Below the pieces are notes generated by a model. The model saw only the letters and a list, made by a program, of their open reading frames with translations. It had not been told where the DNA came from and did no database searches. DNA of 64,000 bases from Oligoflexia bacterium (GTDB lineage Bacteria > Bdellovibrionota > Bacteriovoracia > Bacteriovoracales > Bacteriovoracaceae). The first letter of the stretch is position 1, and each line of letters begins with the position of its first letter. Position numbers and translations under genes: made by a program. Below are positions 27,428-36,811 of this stretch, piece after piece. The stretch lies in NCBI GenBank assembly GCA_015232355.1, contig JADFZW010000022.1, positions 32,562 to 96,561 of the forward strand. The letters run 5' to 3'.

Positions 27428-28849
27428 ATGAACATAATATATTTGGTTCATTTTAAATTATTTTTAGTAGTATTGACCATATTATTGTCAATATCATCGT
27501 CACACTCATTAGTAGCAGATTTAGCTATTGATATTGATTCTGCTTACCTTGAGAATGATTTAGTTGATAATTTTGTTTATAATCGTACGTCCATTATTAA
27601 AAATATTTTTGAAATTGATAGTGCTGGTCTTACTAATGCTAAATTAGAAATATCCCCATGGTCTGATGACTACTGGCCTATTTATAAAGGAGGATTAGCA
27701 TATCGTTATGCAGATCCAAATATGATGAATGTTTATAGTTTATTGACTGGAATATGGGATTCAATAAGTGCAAGAGATAATACATGGAAAATTTATCACA
27801 AGTATTATTTAAAATACCCAACAAGTAGTTATATAAGTGATGGAACAATTGATCTATTATCTCCTGCTGAAAAGTATGATCTTTTAATTGGTGATGAAAA
27901 TTTTACGATGACAAAATTAATGTGGGCCGAAGGAGAACAATATTACAATTCTACAGGAAATGTTGAAACATGGATGGGTATATGTCATGGTTGGGCACCA
28001 GCAAGTTATATGTCACCTCGACCTTTAAGAGCTGTAACCATAAGCTCTGTTAACAATATTCATAAAATTACTTTTTATCCAGCAGACATAAAAGCATTAT
28101 ATTCACTTTTTTGGGCCAATTTTAGTTATCCATTATCAATTATCGGAGGACGTTGTTTGCTTGAGGAAAGTGATAAGAAAATAGATAGAGATTTAATTAG
28201 TGGACGTATATTAAAGCAAGAATGTTTTGATACTAATTCTGGAACTTGGCATATGTCGGTTGTTAATCAATTAGGAGTAGCAAAAAAAAGTTTTATTGTT
28301 GATGTTAAATATGACTATCAAGTATGGAATCAACCAATGATTTCTTATAACTATACTTATTTTAATCCTCAAACATTTAAAAGTTATCCTGATGCTAAAA
28401 GTGCTTTAATTCTTTTAAAAGAATTTAAAAAAGATAAATTTGCACACTTTCGTTCAATGGACACAAAATATGTGGTCGGTGTAAATATGAAAATTACCTA
28501 TGGTATGGAGACGACACCTAATCACTTAAATGATGATCCTTCATTAGATTCATCATCTACTTCTACTTACAACTATGATTTAGAGTTAGATGAAACTGGT
28601 AAAATAATTGGTGGTGAATGGTATAAAGATTCACATCCTGATTTTTTATGGACTCCAGCTGCTGATGTTAAACCGTATATTACCTTAGATAAAATGATCT
28701 CAAATAAATGGAACCCACTTTTGGAACCATTGCCTGCAAATTGGGCCGCATATGCTAAGAAAGCAACTAAAGATAAAATGCCATTAGGACGAATTATATT
28801 TGCTTTAAATGCAGCTTCTAGAGGTGAATTGAATTACTTTGAAGAGTAA
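27428..28849 (+). CDS. Exported transglutaminase-elicitor-like protein
   Basis: 473 residues with a signal peptide (cleavage near SHSLV). The block GICHGWAPAS contains the candidate nucleophile Cys186, with His275 in GTWHMS and Asp296 before YQVWNQP as candidate triad members, the pattern of the TGase_elicitor family first described in Phytophthora and found in bacteria. PWSDDYWP, DIKALYSLFWANFSYP and the C-terminal GEWYKDSHPDFLW are shared with or typical of relatives. It could cross-link or deamidate proteins outside the cytoplasm. AAAGGAGCTGGAGG lies before ATG. A divergent relative lies at 29990. Confidence 0.7.
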   Translation: MNIIYLVHFKLFLVVLTILLSISSSHSLVADLAIDIDSAYLENDLVDNFVYNRTSIIKNIFEIDSAGLTNAKLEISPWSDDYWPIYKGGLAYRYADPNMMNVYSLLTGIWDSISARDNTWKIYHKYYLKYPTSSYISDGTIDLLSPAEKYDLLIGDENFTMTKLMWAEGEQYYNSTGNVETWMGICHGWAPASYMSPRPLRAVTISSVNNIHKITFYPADIKALYSLFWANFSYPLSIIGGRCLLEESDKKIDRDLISGRILKQECFDTNSGTWHMSVVNQLGVAKKSFIVDVKYDYQVWNQPMISYNYTYFNPQTFKSYPDAKSALILLKEFKKDKFAHFRSMDTKYVVGVNMKITYGMETTPNHLNDDPSLDSSSTSTYNYDLELDETGKIIGGEWYKDSHPDFLWTPAADVKPYITLDKMISNKWNPLLEPLPANWAAYAKKATKDKMPLGRIIFALNAASRGELNYFEE

Positions 28850-28967
28850 ATATATTTTGTATTTAAACAAGAGAAATCCTTATTATCCAAATTGGAAATT
28901 TAATATTGTTTATATTTTTTGTATTGTTTGTATTGTTTGAAACAAATTATTTTTAAATATTTAGGAT

Positions 28968-29016
28968 GAATATTATTTCACACTATCTTTGATATTTATT
29001 CATTAAGTTTATGCTA
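28968..29016 (+). promoter_or_regulatory. 49-bp promoter box G
   Basis: ATGAA-N6-TTCAC, TTGATA, 16-bp spacer, ATGCTA. It lies 125 nt before the exported protein at 29142, leaving a long leader. Confidence 0.75.
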
Positions 29017-29141
29017 ATTTTCTATATTAATAAATAATTCATAAACACATAAATAGTTTATAAATATTCAAGGTCCCTCTCGTAGAAATTGTAAGTTATT
29101 TTATTTATTATTAATTTGGATCTAACAAAGGAGATTAAAGT

Positions 29142-29876
29142 ATGAAAAAAATAATGAACTCTATGTTTTTTTTAGTTTTTGGAATGTTTTTAATATTTTC
29201 TTTTTCTGCATGTTTTGCAGATCAACCTATAAGAGTTGCGGATAGTAACACTAGTGGAATTAGTGCACCTATTAATCCAGTTGTTCCTGGACAAGTTGGA
29301 TTGGTTCCTGAAGGGTTAGGTAATAAAAGTTTAGATGAACTAAAAGATATGTGTTTGAATCCTAGCAAGTATCATTTACAAACGCCTACTTTAAAACTAG
29401 AAGTAACTGGAATTCTTACTTGGACAAAATGGATTAAAAAAGCAGACCCAGTATATTTAGTAGAAACACAAAAAATTAATAATTTTGGTTCATTTACCAA
29501 AAATGGTAGTTCTTTCGACGGAAAAGAATGGAAAATTGTTGATGGTAAATTATCCGATATTATTGAATCGAATTCTTCATGTTTAATTGAAGGAGTTTGT
29601 GTTGAATATGTTGAACATATATACACAAGAGATTTAATGAGTAAAAGTGTAACTTGTGAAAATATTGCTAAATCAGCTAATGTAAGAGAATTGTACGGAC
29701 TTAGTTTAGAAAATGTTGCAGAAATAACAAGTGCAGTTCCAGTTAATGGTGACGTTACACCTATCGGTTACTCTGATACAATCACAAAGGTATATCCAGC
29801 AGCTTGTCCAAAAGTAGTAAAGCCAACAGGTATAGAAATGTGTAAAGTAACACCTGAAGAACCTTCATTGAAATAA
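29142..29876 (+). CDS. Exported protein between two transglutaminase-like genes, unknown
   Basis: 244 residues with a signal peptide; ACFAD could be either a lipobox-like or signal peptidase I site. The mature part is Pro/Val/Gly-rich at first (NPVVPGQVGLVPEG), then has an unassigned domain with Cys pairs (SSCLIEGVC, ACPKVVKP). No family recognised. It lies between two transglutaminase-like genes and is under box G, so it may be their substrate or inhibitor; that is only inferred from position. AAAGGAG precedes ATG. Confidence 0.65.
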   Translation: MKKIMNSMFFLVFGMFLIFSFSACFADQPIRVADSNTSGISAPINPVVPGQVGLVPEGLGNKSLDELKDMCLNPSKYHLQTPTLKLEVTGILTWTKWIKKADPVYLVETQKINNFGSFTKNGSSFDGKEWKIVDGKLSDIIESNSSCLIEGVCVEYVEHIYTRDLMSKSVTCENIAKSANVRELYGLSLENVAEITSAVPVNGDVTPIGYSDTITKVYPAACPKVVKPTGIEMCKVTPEEPSLK

Positions 29877-29989
29877 ATATTCAGCAAAATTAAATAAAAT
29901 AATTAATTTAAAATATTTATGAGAGGGTTTATAAATAATTATTAATTATTTCCAATAATAAACTAATGACACAACATAGAGGTAATTTC

Positions 29990-31009
29990 ATGATCAAAAC
30001 TTTAAGAAGATTTATCTTAAAATCAATTTCAATTTCAATTTCAATTTTATTTTTATCAATATTAATGACAATTACTAATTTATGTTTTTCCTTCGATTCA
30101 TTTAATTTTCAAATAGCAACAGAAGTATATGGTCCGGTTATTGTAAAAGAAGGAACATTTTCAGCATCATCAATGATTATTCCTTGGTCATCATATTGGT
30201 TTCCAACTAAGGATCCAATATTGTTTAAAGATGAAAATTCCGCTTTGAGAAAATATGATCGTTTCGTTGAGTTTGTTACAGGAAAAAATCCTGAATCTGC
30301 AAGATATCACGAAGAAATGTTATTTAATCGTGATGCTGTTTCTTGGTCAGGACTTTGTACTACCTGGTCACTAGCATCCATTATGGAAATTGAACCTAAA
30401 GAATCAGTAAGTTTTAAAATTGATCATGATAATGTATTAGAATTTAGTAGTGGTGATCTCAAAGCACTATTAATTCAATCTTATACTAAAGTTGAACAAA
30501 AGAAAGAGGATATTTTTGGACAACGTTTTGATGGTGTATATGATAGCATTTATGCTGACATTTTTCCTATGCAATTTCATCGTTTGTTACAAGCAGAACT
30601 TTTTGATAAAAAACTTCCTATAATTATAGATACTGATGCAGGAATTGAAGTATGGAATAGTCCGATTTGGTATGCTAAAGTTAAAATTGTAGCAGACTCA
30701 GTTTTATCTACTTTAGTACATGTCACTACAGATGTTTATTATACTAGTGATAAAGTTACTTATAATTTTAGAGGTGCTAAATCAGAGTGGCGTAGATATA
30801 CATATGATCTTAAAGGATCTAGAATGATAGATGGACAACTCTTAGTCGATGAAGGTGTGTGGACAGGAAACTCAATATCTGATCATCCTGACTATGTAAG
30901 AATTAAACCGAGTCAAAAAATAATTAAGGCCAGTTTTAATGAAAAAATTGACCCTAAAATGGTTGAGCTTATTTTAAAAGGTGAAATGGTTACGCCAGAA
31001 ATGCATTGA
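29990..31009 (+). CDS. Divergent exported transglutaminase-like protein
   Basis: 339 residues from ATG 29990 (AGAGG 7 nt upstream; ATG 29966 is less likely). The signal peptide core contains a Ser-Ile dipeptide repeat from TCAATT hexamers. It parallels the 27428 protein: PWSSYWFP, SGLCTTWSLAS (candidate Cys123 in place of GICHGW), DLKALLIQSY, GIEVWNSPIWY and a WTGNSISDHPDYV end segment. The His after Cys is Thr here. It is likely a diverged paralogue, perhaps inactive or with altered specificity. Confidence 0.65.
   Translation: MIKTLRRFILKSISISISILFLSILMTITNLCFSFDSFNFQIATEVYGPVIVKEGTFSASSMIIPWSSYWFPTKDPILFKDENSALRKYDRFVEFVTGKNPESARYHEEMLFNRDAVSWSGLCTTWSLASIMEIEPKESVSFKIDHDNVLEFSSGDLKALLIQSYTKVEQKKEDIFGQRFDGVYDSIYADIFPMQFHRLLQAELFDKKLPIIIDTDAGIEVWNSPIWYAKVKIVADSVLSTLVHVTTDVYYTSDKVTYNFRGAKSEWRRYTYDLKGSRMIDGQLLVDEGVWTGNSISDHPDYVRIKPSQKIIKASFNEKIDPKMVELILKGEMVTPEMH
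30023..30046. repeat. Hexanucleotide array (TCAATT)x4 in a signal peptide
   Basis: Four copies encode a Ser-Ile run within the hydrophobic core of the signal peptide of the 29990 protein. Unit changes would alter signal-peptide length. Confidence 0.88.
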
Positions 31010-31333
31010 GATATAATTTTAATTTGGTTACACCAGTCAATAGTCAACAAATCATATGTTAGAAAATGTTGGCCAATAATTTCTTTTTCTAGCTTTAATA
31101 ATAGAATTTTATGTTTTAATGTACATTAATTTAAAATTAAAACTTTGTATTTGAAGTTTTTTATAATCTAAATTATTTTTCAACAAACCCAGCATTATTA
31201 ATGTTGTTGATTAATATTGTTGCTTTATTTATAAATGAATAATTTTATCCCATAAATATTTAACCTAAAACTGTATAGTAGCATTTTCACAAATGAGAGT
31301 GTTATTTTTAATAATTTTTCAAAGGATGAAAAC
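31010..31333. other. Intergenic region, no gene seen
   Basis: A 324-nt AT-rich gap with stops in all frames. I see no copy of the 49-bp box and no clear terminator; a TATAGT-like hexamer at 31274-31279 could be a -10 for the zincin gene. Confidence 0.4.
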
Positions 31334-32257
31334 ATGAAAAGATCTGTTTACGGTTTAGTTGTATTGTTAAATTTGTCACTAACCACTTTCTTATTACTCA
31401 CTTTCTTTATTAGTCTATGCTTAGCGGAAACTAATATTTTAACAAATTATAAAAATGTAAGTTATAAAAATTCAATTGTAGAAAAAAATGATTTAAATAT
31501 TTCAATTTATAATAAGGATGTATCGAAAATTACTAAAGTAATTTTCGATAATGTTATTGATAAAATACAAATGATATATGCTCCAATAATAAATTCTAAA
31601 AATGGTAATTTAATAATTGATAAGGATTGGGTGGCCGGAATGGTAAATGCCTATGCAAGTCGATCTGGAAAAAATTGGTTTGTCCATATTTATGGAGGAG
31701 TAGCTCGTCACCCATCATTAACTGCAGATGGATTAGCAATCGTAGTTTGCCATGAGGTTGGTCATCATATGGCAGGAATTCCAAAAATTGTAACTTATGC
31801 TTGGGCCAGTAATGAAGGACAGTCAGATTATTATTCTACATTAAAATGTTTTAGAAAATATGTTGAGAATGAAAATAATGAGGAATTTGTTCGATATTTA
31901 AATGTACCTGTTTATGTAAGTAATCTTTGTAGTAAAAATTTTACTAATCGAGAAGATATAGCTATTTGTAAAAGAACATCTATGGCCGCTAAATCTGTTG
32001 CTGATTTGTTTGCTTCTTTAAGAGCTTCAAAAAAACCTGACTTTACTACTCCTGATCAAAGTATAGTCGGAGTAACAAATAATAATCATCCAGATCCCCA
32101 ATGCAGACTTGATACACTCTTTGCTGGTGCTCTTTGCCCAGTATCTGATAACCAAGATGTAAGCGATTTTGATGTAACTATAGGAACATGTACGAAGATA
32201 AATAATTATATATTGGGACTTCGTCCTAGATGTTGGTATAAACCAAGTATTGAATAA
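31334..32257 (+). CDS. Exported zinc metallopeptidase-like protein (HEVGHH)
   Basis: 307 residues with a signal peptide (cleavage near CLAET). HEVGHH at 140-145 is an HExxH zincin motif, and Glu161 in NEGQSDYYS is a candidate third ligand 17 residues after the second His, as in gluzincins. GGVARHPSLTADGLAIVVC lies before the motif. Conserved Cys residues (SNLCSKNF, CRLDTLFAGALC) suggest disulphides in the periplasm or outside. It does not match a named family I can assign. AAAGGATGAAAAC precedes ATG. It is near the exported subtilase and transglutaminases, a secreted-hydrolase neighbourhood. Confidence 0.7.
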   Translation: MKRSVYGLVVLLNLSLTTFLLLTFFISLCLAETNILTNYKNVSYKNSIVEKNDLNISIYNKDVSKITKVIFDNVIDKIQMIYAPIINSKNGNLIIDKDWVAGMVNAYASRSGKNWFVHIYGGVARHPSLTADGLAIVVCHEVGHHMAGIPKIVTYAWASNEGQSDYYSTLKCFRKYVENENNEEFVRYLNVPVYVSNLCSKNFTNREDIAICKRTSMAAKSVADLFASLRASKKPDFTTPDQSIVGVTNNNHPDPQCRLDTLFAGALCPVSDNQDVSDFDVTIGTCTKINNYILGLRPRCWYKPSIE

Positions 32258-32319
32258 AGCAATTGTTGAGCTTAAGGATCTGGAACTTAATTAACAAAGG
32301 TATAAATTAAAGCGAGGAT

Positions 32320-32368
32320 GAACATTATTTAATTTTCTATTTGATACTTATTCATAAAATCTATGCTA
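32320..32368 (+). promoter_or_regulatory. 49-bp promoter box H, drives LysR gene
   Basis: ATGAA-N6-TTAAT, TTGATA, 16-bp spacer, ATGCTA. It ends about 65 nt upstream of the likely LysR ribosome-binding site (GAAGGGG). Confidence 0.72.
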
Positions 32369-32461
32369 ACTTTCATAAGTTAAAATTACATTCATTTTCT
32401 TTTAAGGCATAAGTTTAACATGAAGGGGTAGAATATAAAAAAAAATATAAATTGGAATTGG

Positions 32462-33397
32462 ATGTATTATTTTTATGAAGTGGCCAGATATTCTTCAATC
32501 AAAGAAGCATCTAAAGTTTTGGAACTTTCTTTACCTACCATAAGTGAGCAAATTAAACGTCTTGAAAATGAACTTGATGTGAAATTATTTAAACGTTCAG
32601 TTAGAAGACTAGATTTAACTAGCGAAGGACAGTCCCTCTTTTTAATTGTTAAAGAGATGTTTAAGTATGGGCCTAAAATATTTGAAAATGTTTCGTGTAA
32701 CTCTATAGGGGGTACTCCTGTAAAAATAGGTATTCAAGAAGGTGTTACACTGGAATATAGTTCCAATTTAATTTATCAGTATTGGAACAAGTATATATCA
32801 TATGGAACCATTGGATCTGAGAGAATATTTGTTATAGAGGAACTTATTTTGGGTATTTTGAAGGGTGTTTATGACTGGGGAATTAGTTGGGAAATTTCTG
32901 CTAACTCAAGAATTGATTCTATAAAAATTGGTTCTGCTGAAATATTGTTTTGTTGCTCTGAAAATATCTTTAAAATTTTTAAAGATAAAAAAAACATTCT
33001 CAAACATATTCCTTTTGCGCGAAATCCTTTTGATACTTTGTTAAATGAAAAGGTATTAGATCATTTGACTTTAAATCATTGCATTCCCCATGAATTCATA
33101 GATATTGAACAAAAAGAATTATGTTTGGATTTAATTCATAAAGATCGATGTGTATCTGTTTTAACGGAACAAACAATAAAAAAATTAAATACAAGTGATA
33201 ATATTAAAGGATTTCACATTGAAAAACCAATTTCCTTAGATTTCTACGCTCTATGGTTAAAAGGAAAGGATAAAACTCTAATCATAAAAAAATTATTAGA
33301 ACTTTTAAAAGAAGAATTCCATACGGAACTTCACGATACATATTTGCAATTAAAAATTATCGATATCCCTTTGGAAATGTTATTCAAAACGATCTGA
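32462..33397 (+). CDS. LysR-family transcriptional regulator (NhaR-like head)
   Basis: About 311 residues. The winged-helix DNA-binding region is YYFYEVARYSSIKEASKVL then PTISEQIKRLENELDVKLFKR, typical of LysR. The effector domain is divergent. The ATG at 32462 leaves the first helix short. The frame is open upstream to 32432, and residues N-I-N-W-N-W before it match the usual LysR head. The only strong ribosome-binding site (GAAGGGG, 32422-32428) is 6 nt before an ATA at 32435, so translation may begin at a non-standard codon or a base may be miscalled. It is under box H and convergent with the Old Yellow Enzyme gene. Confidence 0.8.
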   Translation: MYYFYEVARYSSIKEASKVLELSLPTISEQIKRLENELDVKLFKRSVRRLDLTSEGQSLFLIVKEMFKYGPKIFENVSCNSIGGTPVKIGIQEGVTLEYSSNLIYQYWNKYISYGTIGSERIFVIEELILGILKGVYDWGISWEISANSRIDSIKIGSAEILFCCSENIFKIFKDKKNILKHIPFARNPFDTLLNEKVLDHLTLNHCIPHEFIDIEQKELCLDLIHKDRCVSVLTEQTIKKLNTSDNIKGFHIEKPISLDFYALWLKGKDKTLIIKKLLELLKEEFHTELHDTYLQLKIIDIPLEMLFKTI

Positions 33398-33451
33398 TTA
33401 ATTTTTAAGGAAGTCAAAGTATATTGACTGATAGAACGATAGAACGATAGA

Positions 33452-34522
33452 TTATAGATAATCTGTGTAACCTTTTTCACCAGGAGAATAAAACGTCTCT
33501 TGATCTGCCTCTTCAAGTGCTAAACCTTCTTTAAATTTTGTAACTAACTTTGGATTTGCAATAAATGGTCTGCCAAATGCAACCAGCTCACCCTTCTTTT
33601 CTACTAAATCTGCTATAGCTCGTTCTTTGTCATATCCACCTGATAGAATTATTGTCTTTTTGAAATTATTTCTTATTATGCTTTTCACACTTTGCTTAAC
33701 TTCAGGTGCTCCCATCGAACTGTGATCTACAATATGAAGATATAGCAAACCTAATTCATTTAACTCTTTTGTGAGGAGGTCATACATCTTTTCATGTTCT
33801 GGATCAGTAGTCATTCCATTGAATGCTCCATATGGAGAAATTCGCATACCAACTCTACCTAATCCTATTTCTTTTGAAACTTTTCTTGCAACCTCCAGTG
33901 CGAATCTAATTCTATTTTCAATGCTTCCGCCCCATTTGTCTTCTCGTTTGTTTGAAGCTGTATTTAGAAATTGATCAATGAGATAACCGTTGGCCCCATG
34001 TAATTCAACTCCATCAAAACCAGATTGAACTGCACATCTGCTTGCAAAAATATATTCTTTAATTGTTTGTTTAATTTCTTCTTCAGTAAGTACATGCGGA
34101 AATGCAAATGGTTGCATTCCTTTTTCATCAGTCCACATAGTTCCAGGAGCTGCAATTGCAGAGGGAGCAACAATCTTTGCTCCTTTTGGCATATTAAGTT
34201 CGTGTGAAACACGTCCAGTGTGCATGAGTTGTATAAATATTTTAGAATCAGATTTATGAACAGAAGTAGTTACTTTTTTCCAACCGGCCATTTGTTCTTT
34301 GGAAAAAATGCCTGGTATTCTAGCATATCCTAGTCCATTTGCAGAGGGAGCAGTTCCCTCTGTTATAATAAGTCCCGCCTCAGATCTTTGAGAATAATAG
34401 GTGGCCACTATATCACCTGGCAGGTTATCTGGACATCTACTTCTGGTCATTGGGGCCATGACTATTCTATTTTTAAGTTTAATATTTCCAAGAGAGTATG
34501 GAGAAAAAAGTATTTGATTCAT
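33452..34522 (-). CDS. nemA: Old Yellow Enzyme family alkene reductase
   Basis: 356 residues, full length for the NemA/XenA-like OYE family. FMN-dependent NADPH oxidoreductase that reduces activated alkenes, quinones or nitro compounds. Landmarks: FSPYSLGNIKLKNRIVMAPMTRSR, EAGLIITEGTAPS, QLMHTGRVSH, GFDGVELHGANGYLIDQFL (His/Asn substrate-binding pair), NRIRFALEV, and VAFGRPFIANP. ATAAAAGGATAA precedes ATG. It is convergent with the LysR gene, which could be its regulator, though this pairing is unproven. Confidence 0.92.
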   Translation of the reverse strand: MNQILFSPYSLGNIKLKNRIVMAPMTRSRCPDNLPGDIVATYYSQRSEAGLIITEGTAPSANGLGYARIPGIFSKEQMAGWKKVTTSVHKSDSKIFIQLMHTGRVSHELNMPKGAKIVAPSAIAAPGTMWTDEKGMQPFAFPHVLTEEEIKQTIKEYIFASRCAVQSGFDGVELHGANGYLIDQFLNTASNKREDKWGGSIENRIRFALEVARKVSKEIGLGRVGMRISPYGAFNGMTTDPEHEKMYDLLTKELNELGLLYLHIVDHSSMGAPEVKQSVKSIIRNNFKKTIILSGGYDKERAIADLVEKKGELVAFGRPFIANPKLVTKFKEGLALEEADQETFYSPGEKGYTDYL

Positions 34523-34546
34523 AAAATTATCCTTTTATTTATCCTT

Positions 34547-35575
34547 TTATAATGTATTATCAATATTTTCAAACTCTAAAGTTACCATGTTTGCTTTGGC
34601 CTCCTTAGAATTTTTTCTTTCAGGATATGGTTCATGCATTATTGGTTTTGATTCGCCATAACCTATAGTGGTTATTCTATCAGAGCTAATACCATCATCG
34701 TTAAGAAGATAGTCCTTTACAGCGTTTGCTCTTTGCTCACTTAATTTTTGATTGTAATCTACAGTACCAATAGCAGATGCGTGTCCTTCAATTCTTATTT
34801 TAATTTTAGAATTATTTTTCATTCTTTCTTTAGTGTTATTTAATATCTTTTGGCCTTCACTGGAAAGTAAGGAACTGTCAAAAGCAAAATGTATATCTGA
34901 TAGTTCGATAACAGGTGTTCCTATTTTTTGATAAGAACTTGTAGAGTTAGATTTAATTTGTGTATCATTTTTTTGTTCACTAGGTTTTGCAGGTTCAGTA
35001 GGTTTTACAGATTCCACTGATCTCTTATCTCCTCCAAATAAGAATATCAAACCAAGAGTAGCTTCATAGTTACTGTAATGATTATTACTCACTATCGAAT
35101 GTCTTAAATCTGTTCGCACTCCCATTGTATCCGAGTATGTCCATAAAAGACCTGGCCCATAGTTTATTAATCCTAGTGAGGTATTATTTATTCCAGAGGG
35201 ATTATCAAAGCTAATAACACCCACTCCAACTGAGATAAATGGAATTAGGTTTTTATTTGCTAAAGTAAAACGATATTGCCCATCGATTCCATAACGGAAA
35301 ACATTTATTCGTCTATCATCCTCTGTGGTTGATTTTGTACCAATATAAGCAAACATTGCCTCTATACTTCCTCTTTCAGTTATGTTTTGGCCAAATCTTA
35401 AACCATATGATGGTCGCGATTTAATATGTTGAACTCCATCGAACAAATATTCTCCAATGAAGGGAGAAAATGTAAATGCACCAACTTGTGATTCCGCAGA
35501 TACATTTGTGATAAAGTTAGATGCTGATAAAAATAAAAATAAATTAAAAAAGGATAATAATCTTCTTAGGTTCAT
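34547..35575 (-). CDS. OmpA-family outer-membrane protein with N-terminal barrel
   Basis: 342 residues. Signal peptide (cleavage near VSAES), an OmpA-like beta-barrel (about 25-185, with YGLRFGQNITERGSIEAMFAY and GPGLLWTYSDTMGVRTDLRH), a Pro/Lys/Glu linker (TEPAKPSEQK), and an OmpA C-terminal peptidoglycan-binding domain (about 220-335: IHFAFDSSLLSSEGQ, RIEGHASAIGTVDYNQKLSEQR split across the motif). CCAAAGGAG precedes ATG. Box I on the minus strand is its promoter. It links the outer membrane to peptidoglycan. Confidence 0.87.
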   Translation of the reverse strand: MNLRRLLSFFNLFLFLSASNFITNVSAESQVGAFTFSPFIGEYLFDGVQHIKSRPSYGLRFGQNITERGSIEAMFAYIGTKSTTEDDRRINVFRYGIDGQYRFTLANKNLIPFISVGVGVISFDNPSGINNTSLGLINYGPGLLWTYSDTMGVRTDLRHSIVSNNHYSNYEATLGLIFLFGGDKRSVESVKPTEPAKPSEQKNDTQIKSNSTSSYQKIGTPVIELSDIHFAFDSSLLSSEGQKILNNTKERMKNNSKIKIRIEGHASAIGTVDYNQKLSEQRANAVKDYLLNDDGISSDRITTIGYGESKPIMHEPYPERKNSKEAKANMVTLEFENIDNTL

Positions 35576-35654
35576 TTTATATGCTCCTTTGGATAAAATA
35601 AAATTTTATTATTATGTACTCACTACTAACAAATATTTAAAGTAACATATAAAG

Positions 35655-35703
35655 TAACATATACTTCATGAACAAATATCAAACATAAGATGAAAAAGTA
35701 CTC
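35655..35703 (-). promoter_or_regulatory. 49-bp promoter box I, drives ompA-like gene
   Basis: ATGAG-N6-TTCAT, TTGATA, 16-bp spacer, ATGTTA. Like box A it has a second TATGTTA downstream and an upstream AATGATCAATAATGA, so boxes A and I share homology beyond the 49-bp core. Confidence 0.75.
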
Positions 35704-35725
35704 ATTATTGATCATTTTTACTCTT

Positions 35726-36811
35726 TTATATTAGAAAGCGTTTTTTTATCAATATGTATGAGAAAAAAAATGTCAGAAATCCTACTAAAAGTAAATATGT
35801 CCATTTAAAGGATAGATTTGATGTTTGGTATTCATCAAACATGATTGCTTTGATTGACTCGTAAAAGTGGTAGGATGGTAAAAAAGGGGCCACGCTTGTT
35901 AGTGTTTTTGAAAAGTCTGATAATGCAGAAGGAAGCAAATGAGGAAGATAAAAAATCACTCCTAATGTTCTTGCACTGGCCTGGTTACGACATAATAAAC
36001 CCAAGAAAATTCCGTAAGCGCTAAAACAGAAACTGCCTATCCCAATAAATGCAAAATAACTAAATATATTTCCAAAATTAAATTTACACAGCAGTTGGAG
36101 GAATATGACTGCTACAACTGTCAAAATTACACCTGAAAATAATTTAGCAAAAAGCCATTCAATTTCACGCATAGGAGTTTGCAAAAGAGCTTGAAGTAAT
36201 TTTTTTTCTTTCTCTTCCGCAACTTGTGCAGGGATTATGATGAATCCTACTAGCAAAACTATCATTAAAATCCAAATCGGAAAACTTTGTTTTTGAATTC
36301 CTCCTTTTTGAAGAGATATAATATCACTAATCCAATTTAAATTATTTCCTTCGACCATCTTTTGTAATGCTGCAAATTTTTGGATTATGGAAATGGTTAC
36401 ATAAGACTCTTTTTTTAAAACTATAAGAATTAAACTGTTTTGATTTTTATCAGACATTAACAGTAGTCCATCAATTTTTTTTTCTTTTAACCATGTTTTG
36501 CCTTCCTCATTGTTTGAAACACGAAAAATTTTAAATACACTGTCTGCTGATTTAATAGTTTGTAAAATAATTTGTGTATAAATTTCTGTTTGAACAAGTC
36601 CTATCCTTGCTTTTTGAAAGCTTGTTTCTTCATGATCGATTAATTTAAAGGATAAAAAAATAAAAAAAGGTATAAAAAAAATTAAATACATTGTTCTATT
36701 CTTAAATGCAATTGCCAAATCATTCAAAGTCAATGTGATGATATTCTTTAGCATCATCTTTATTATTATCATCATCATCACCATCATCCTCATTATATGT
36801 TTAAATATCAT
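35726..36811 (-). CDS. ABC-2 type transporter permease
   Basis: 361 residues. One N-terminal transmembrane helix, a large periplasmic region (about 65-180), then five hydrophobic segments to the end, with PAQVAEEKEKKLLQALLQTPMRE characteristic of ABC-2 permeases (NatB-like). The start ATG overlaps the ATPase stop (ATGA), so the genes are translationally coupled; downstream ATGs from the GATGAT-rich 5' end are alternatives. It exports an unknown substrate together with the ATPase. Confidence 0.85.
   Translation of the reverse strand: MIFKHIMRMMVMMMIIIKMMLKNIITLTLNDLAIAFKNRTMYLIFFIPFFIFLSFKLIDHEETSFQKARIGLVQTEIYTQIILQTIKSADSVFKIFRVSNNEEGKTWLKEKKIDGLLLMSDKNQNSLILIVLKKESYVTISIIQKFAALQKMVEGNNLNWISDIISLQKGGIQKQSFPIWILMIVLLVGFIIIPAQVAEEKEKKLLQALLQTPMREIEWLFAKLFSGVILTVVAVIFLQLLCKFNFGNIFSYFAFIGIGSFCFSAYGIFLGLLCRNQASARTLGVIFYLPHLLPSALSDFSKTLTSVAPFLPSYHFYESIKAIMFDEYQTSNLSFKWTYLLLVGFLTFFFSYILIKKRFLI

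Noticed and set aside
31237..31285. Eleventh copy of the promoter box upstream of the zincin gene
   Set aside because: Dyad and -10 hexamer do not match and the spacing is off.
33771..34212. Open frames on both strands inside the Old Yellow Enzyme gene
   Set aside because: Shadows of a gene with clear family motifs over its whole length.
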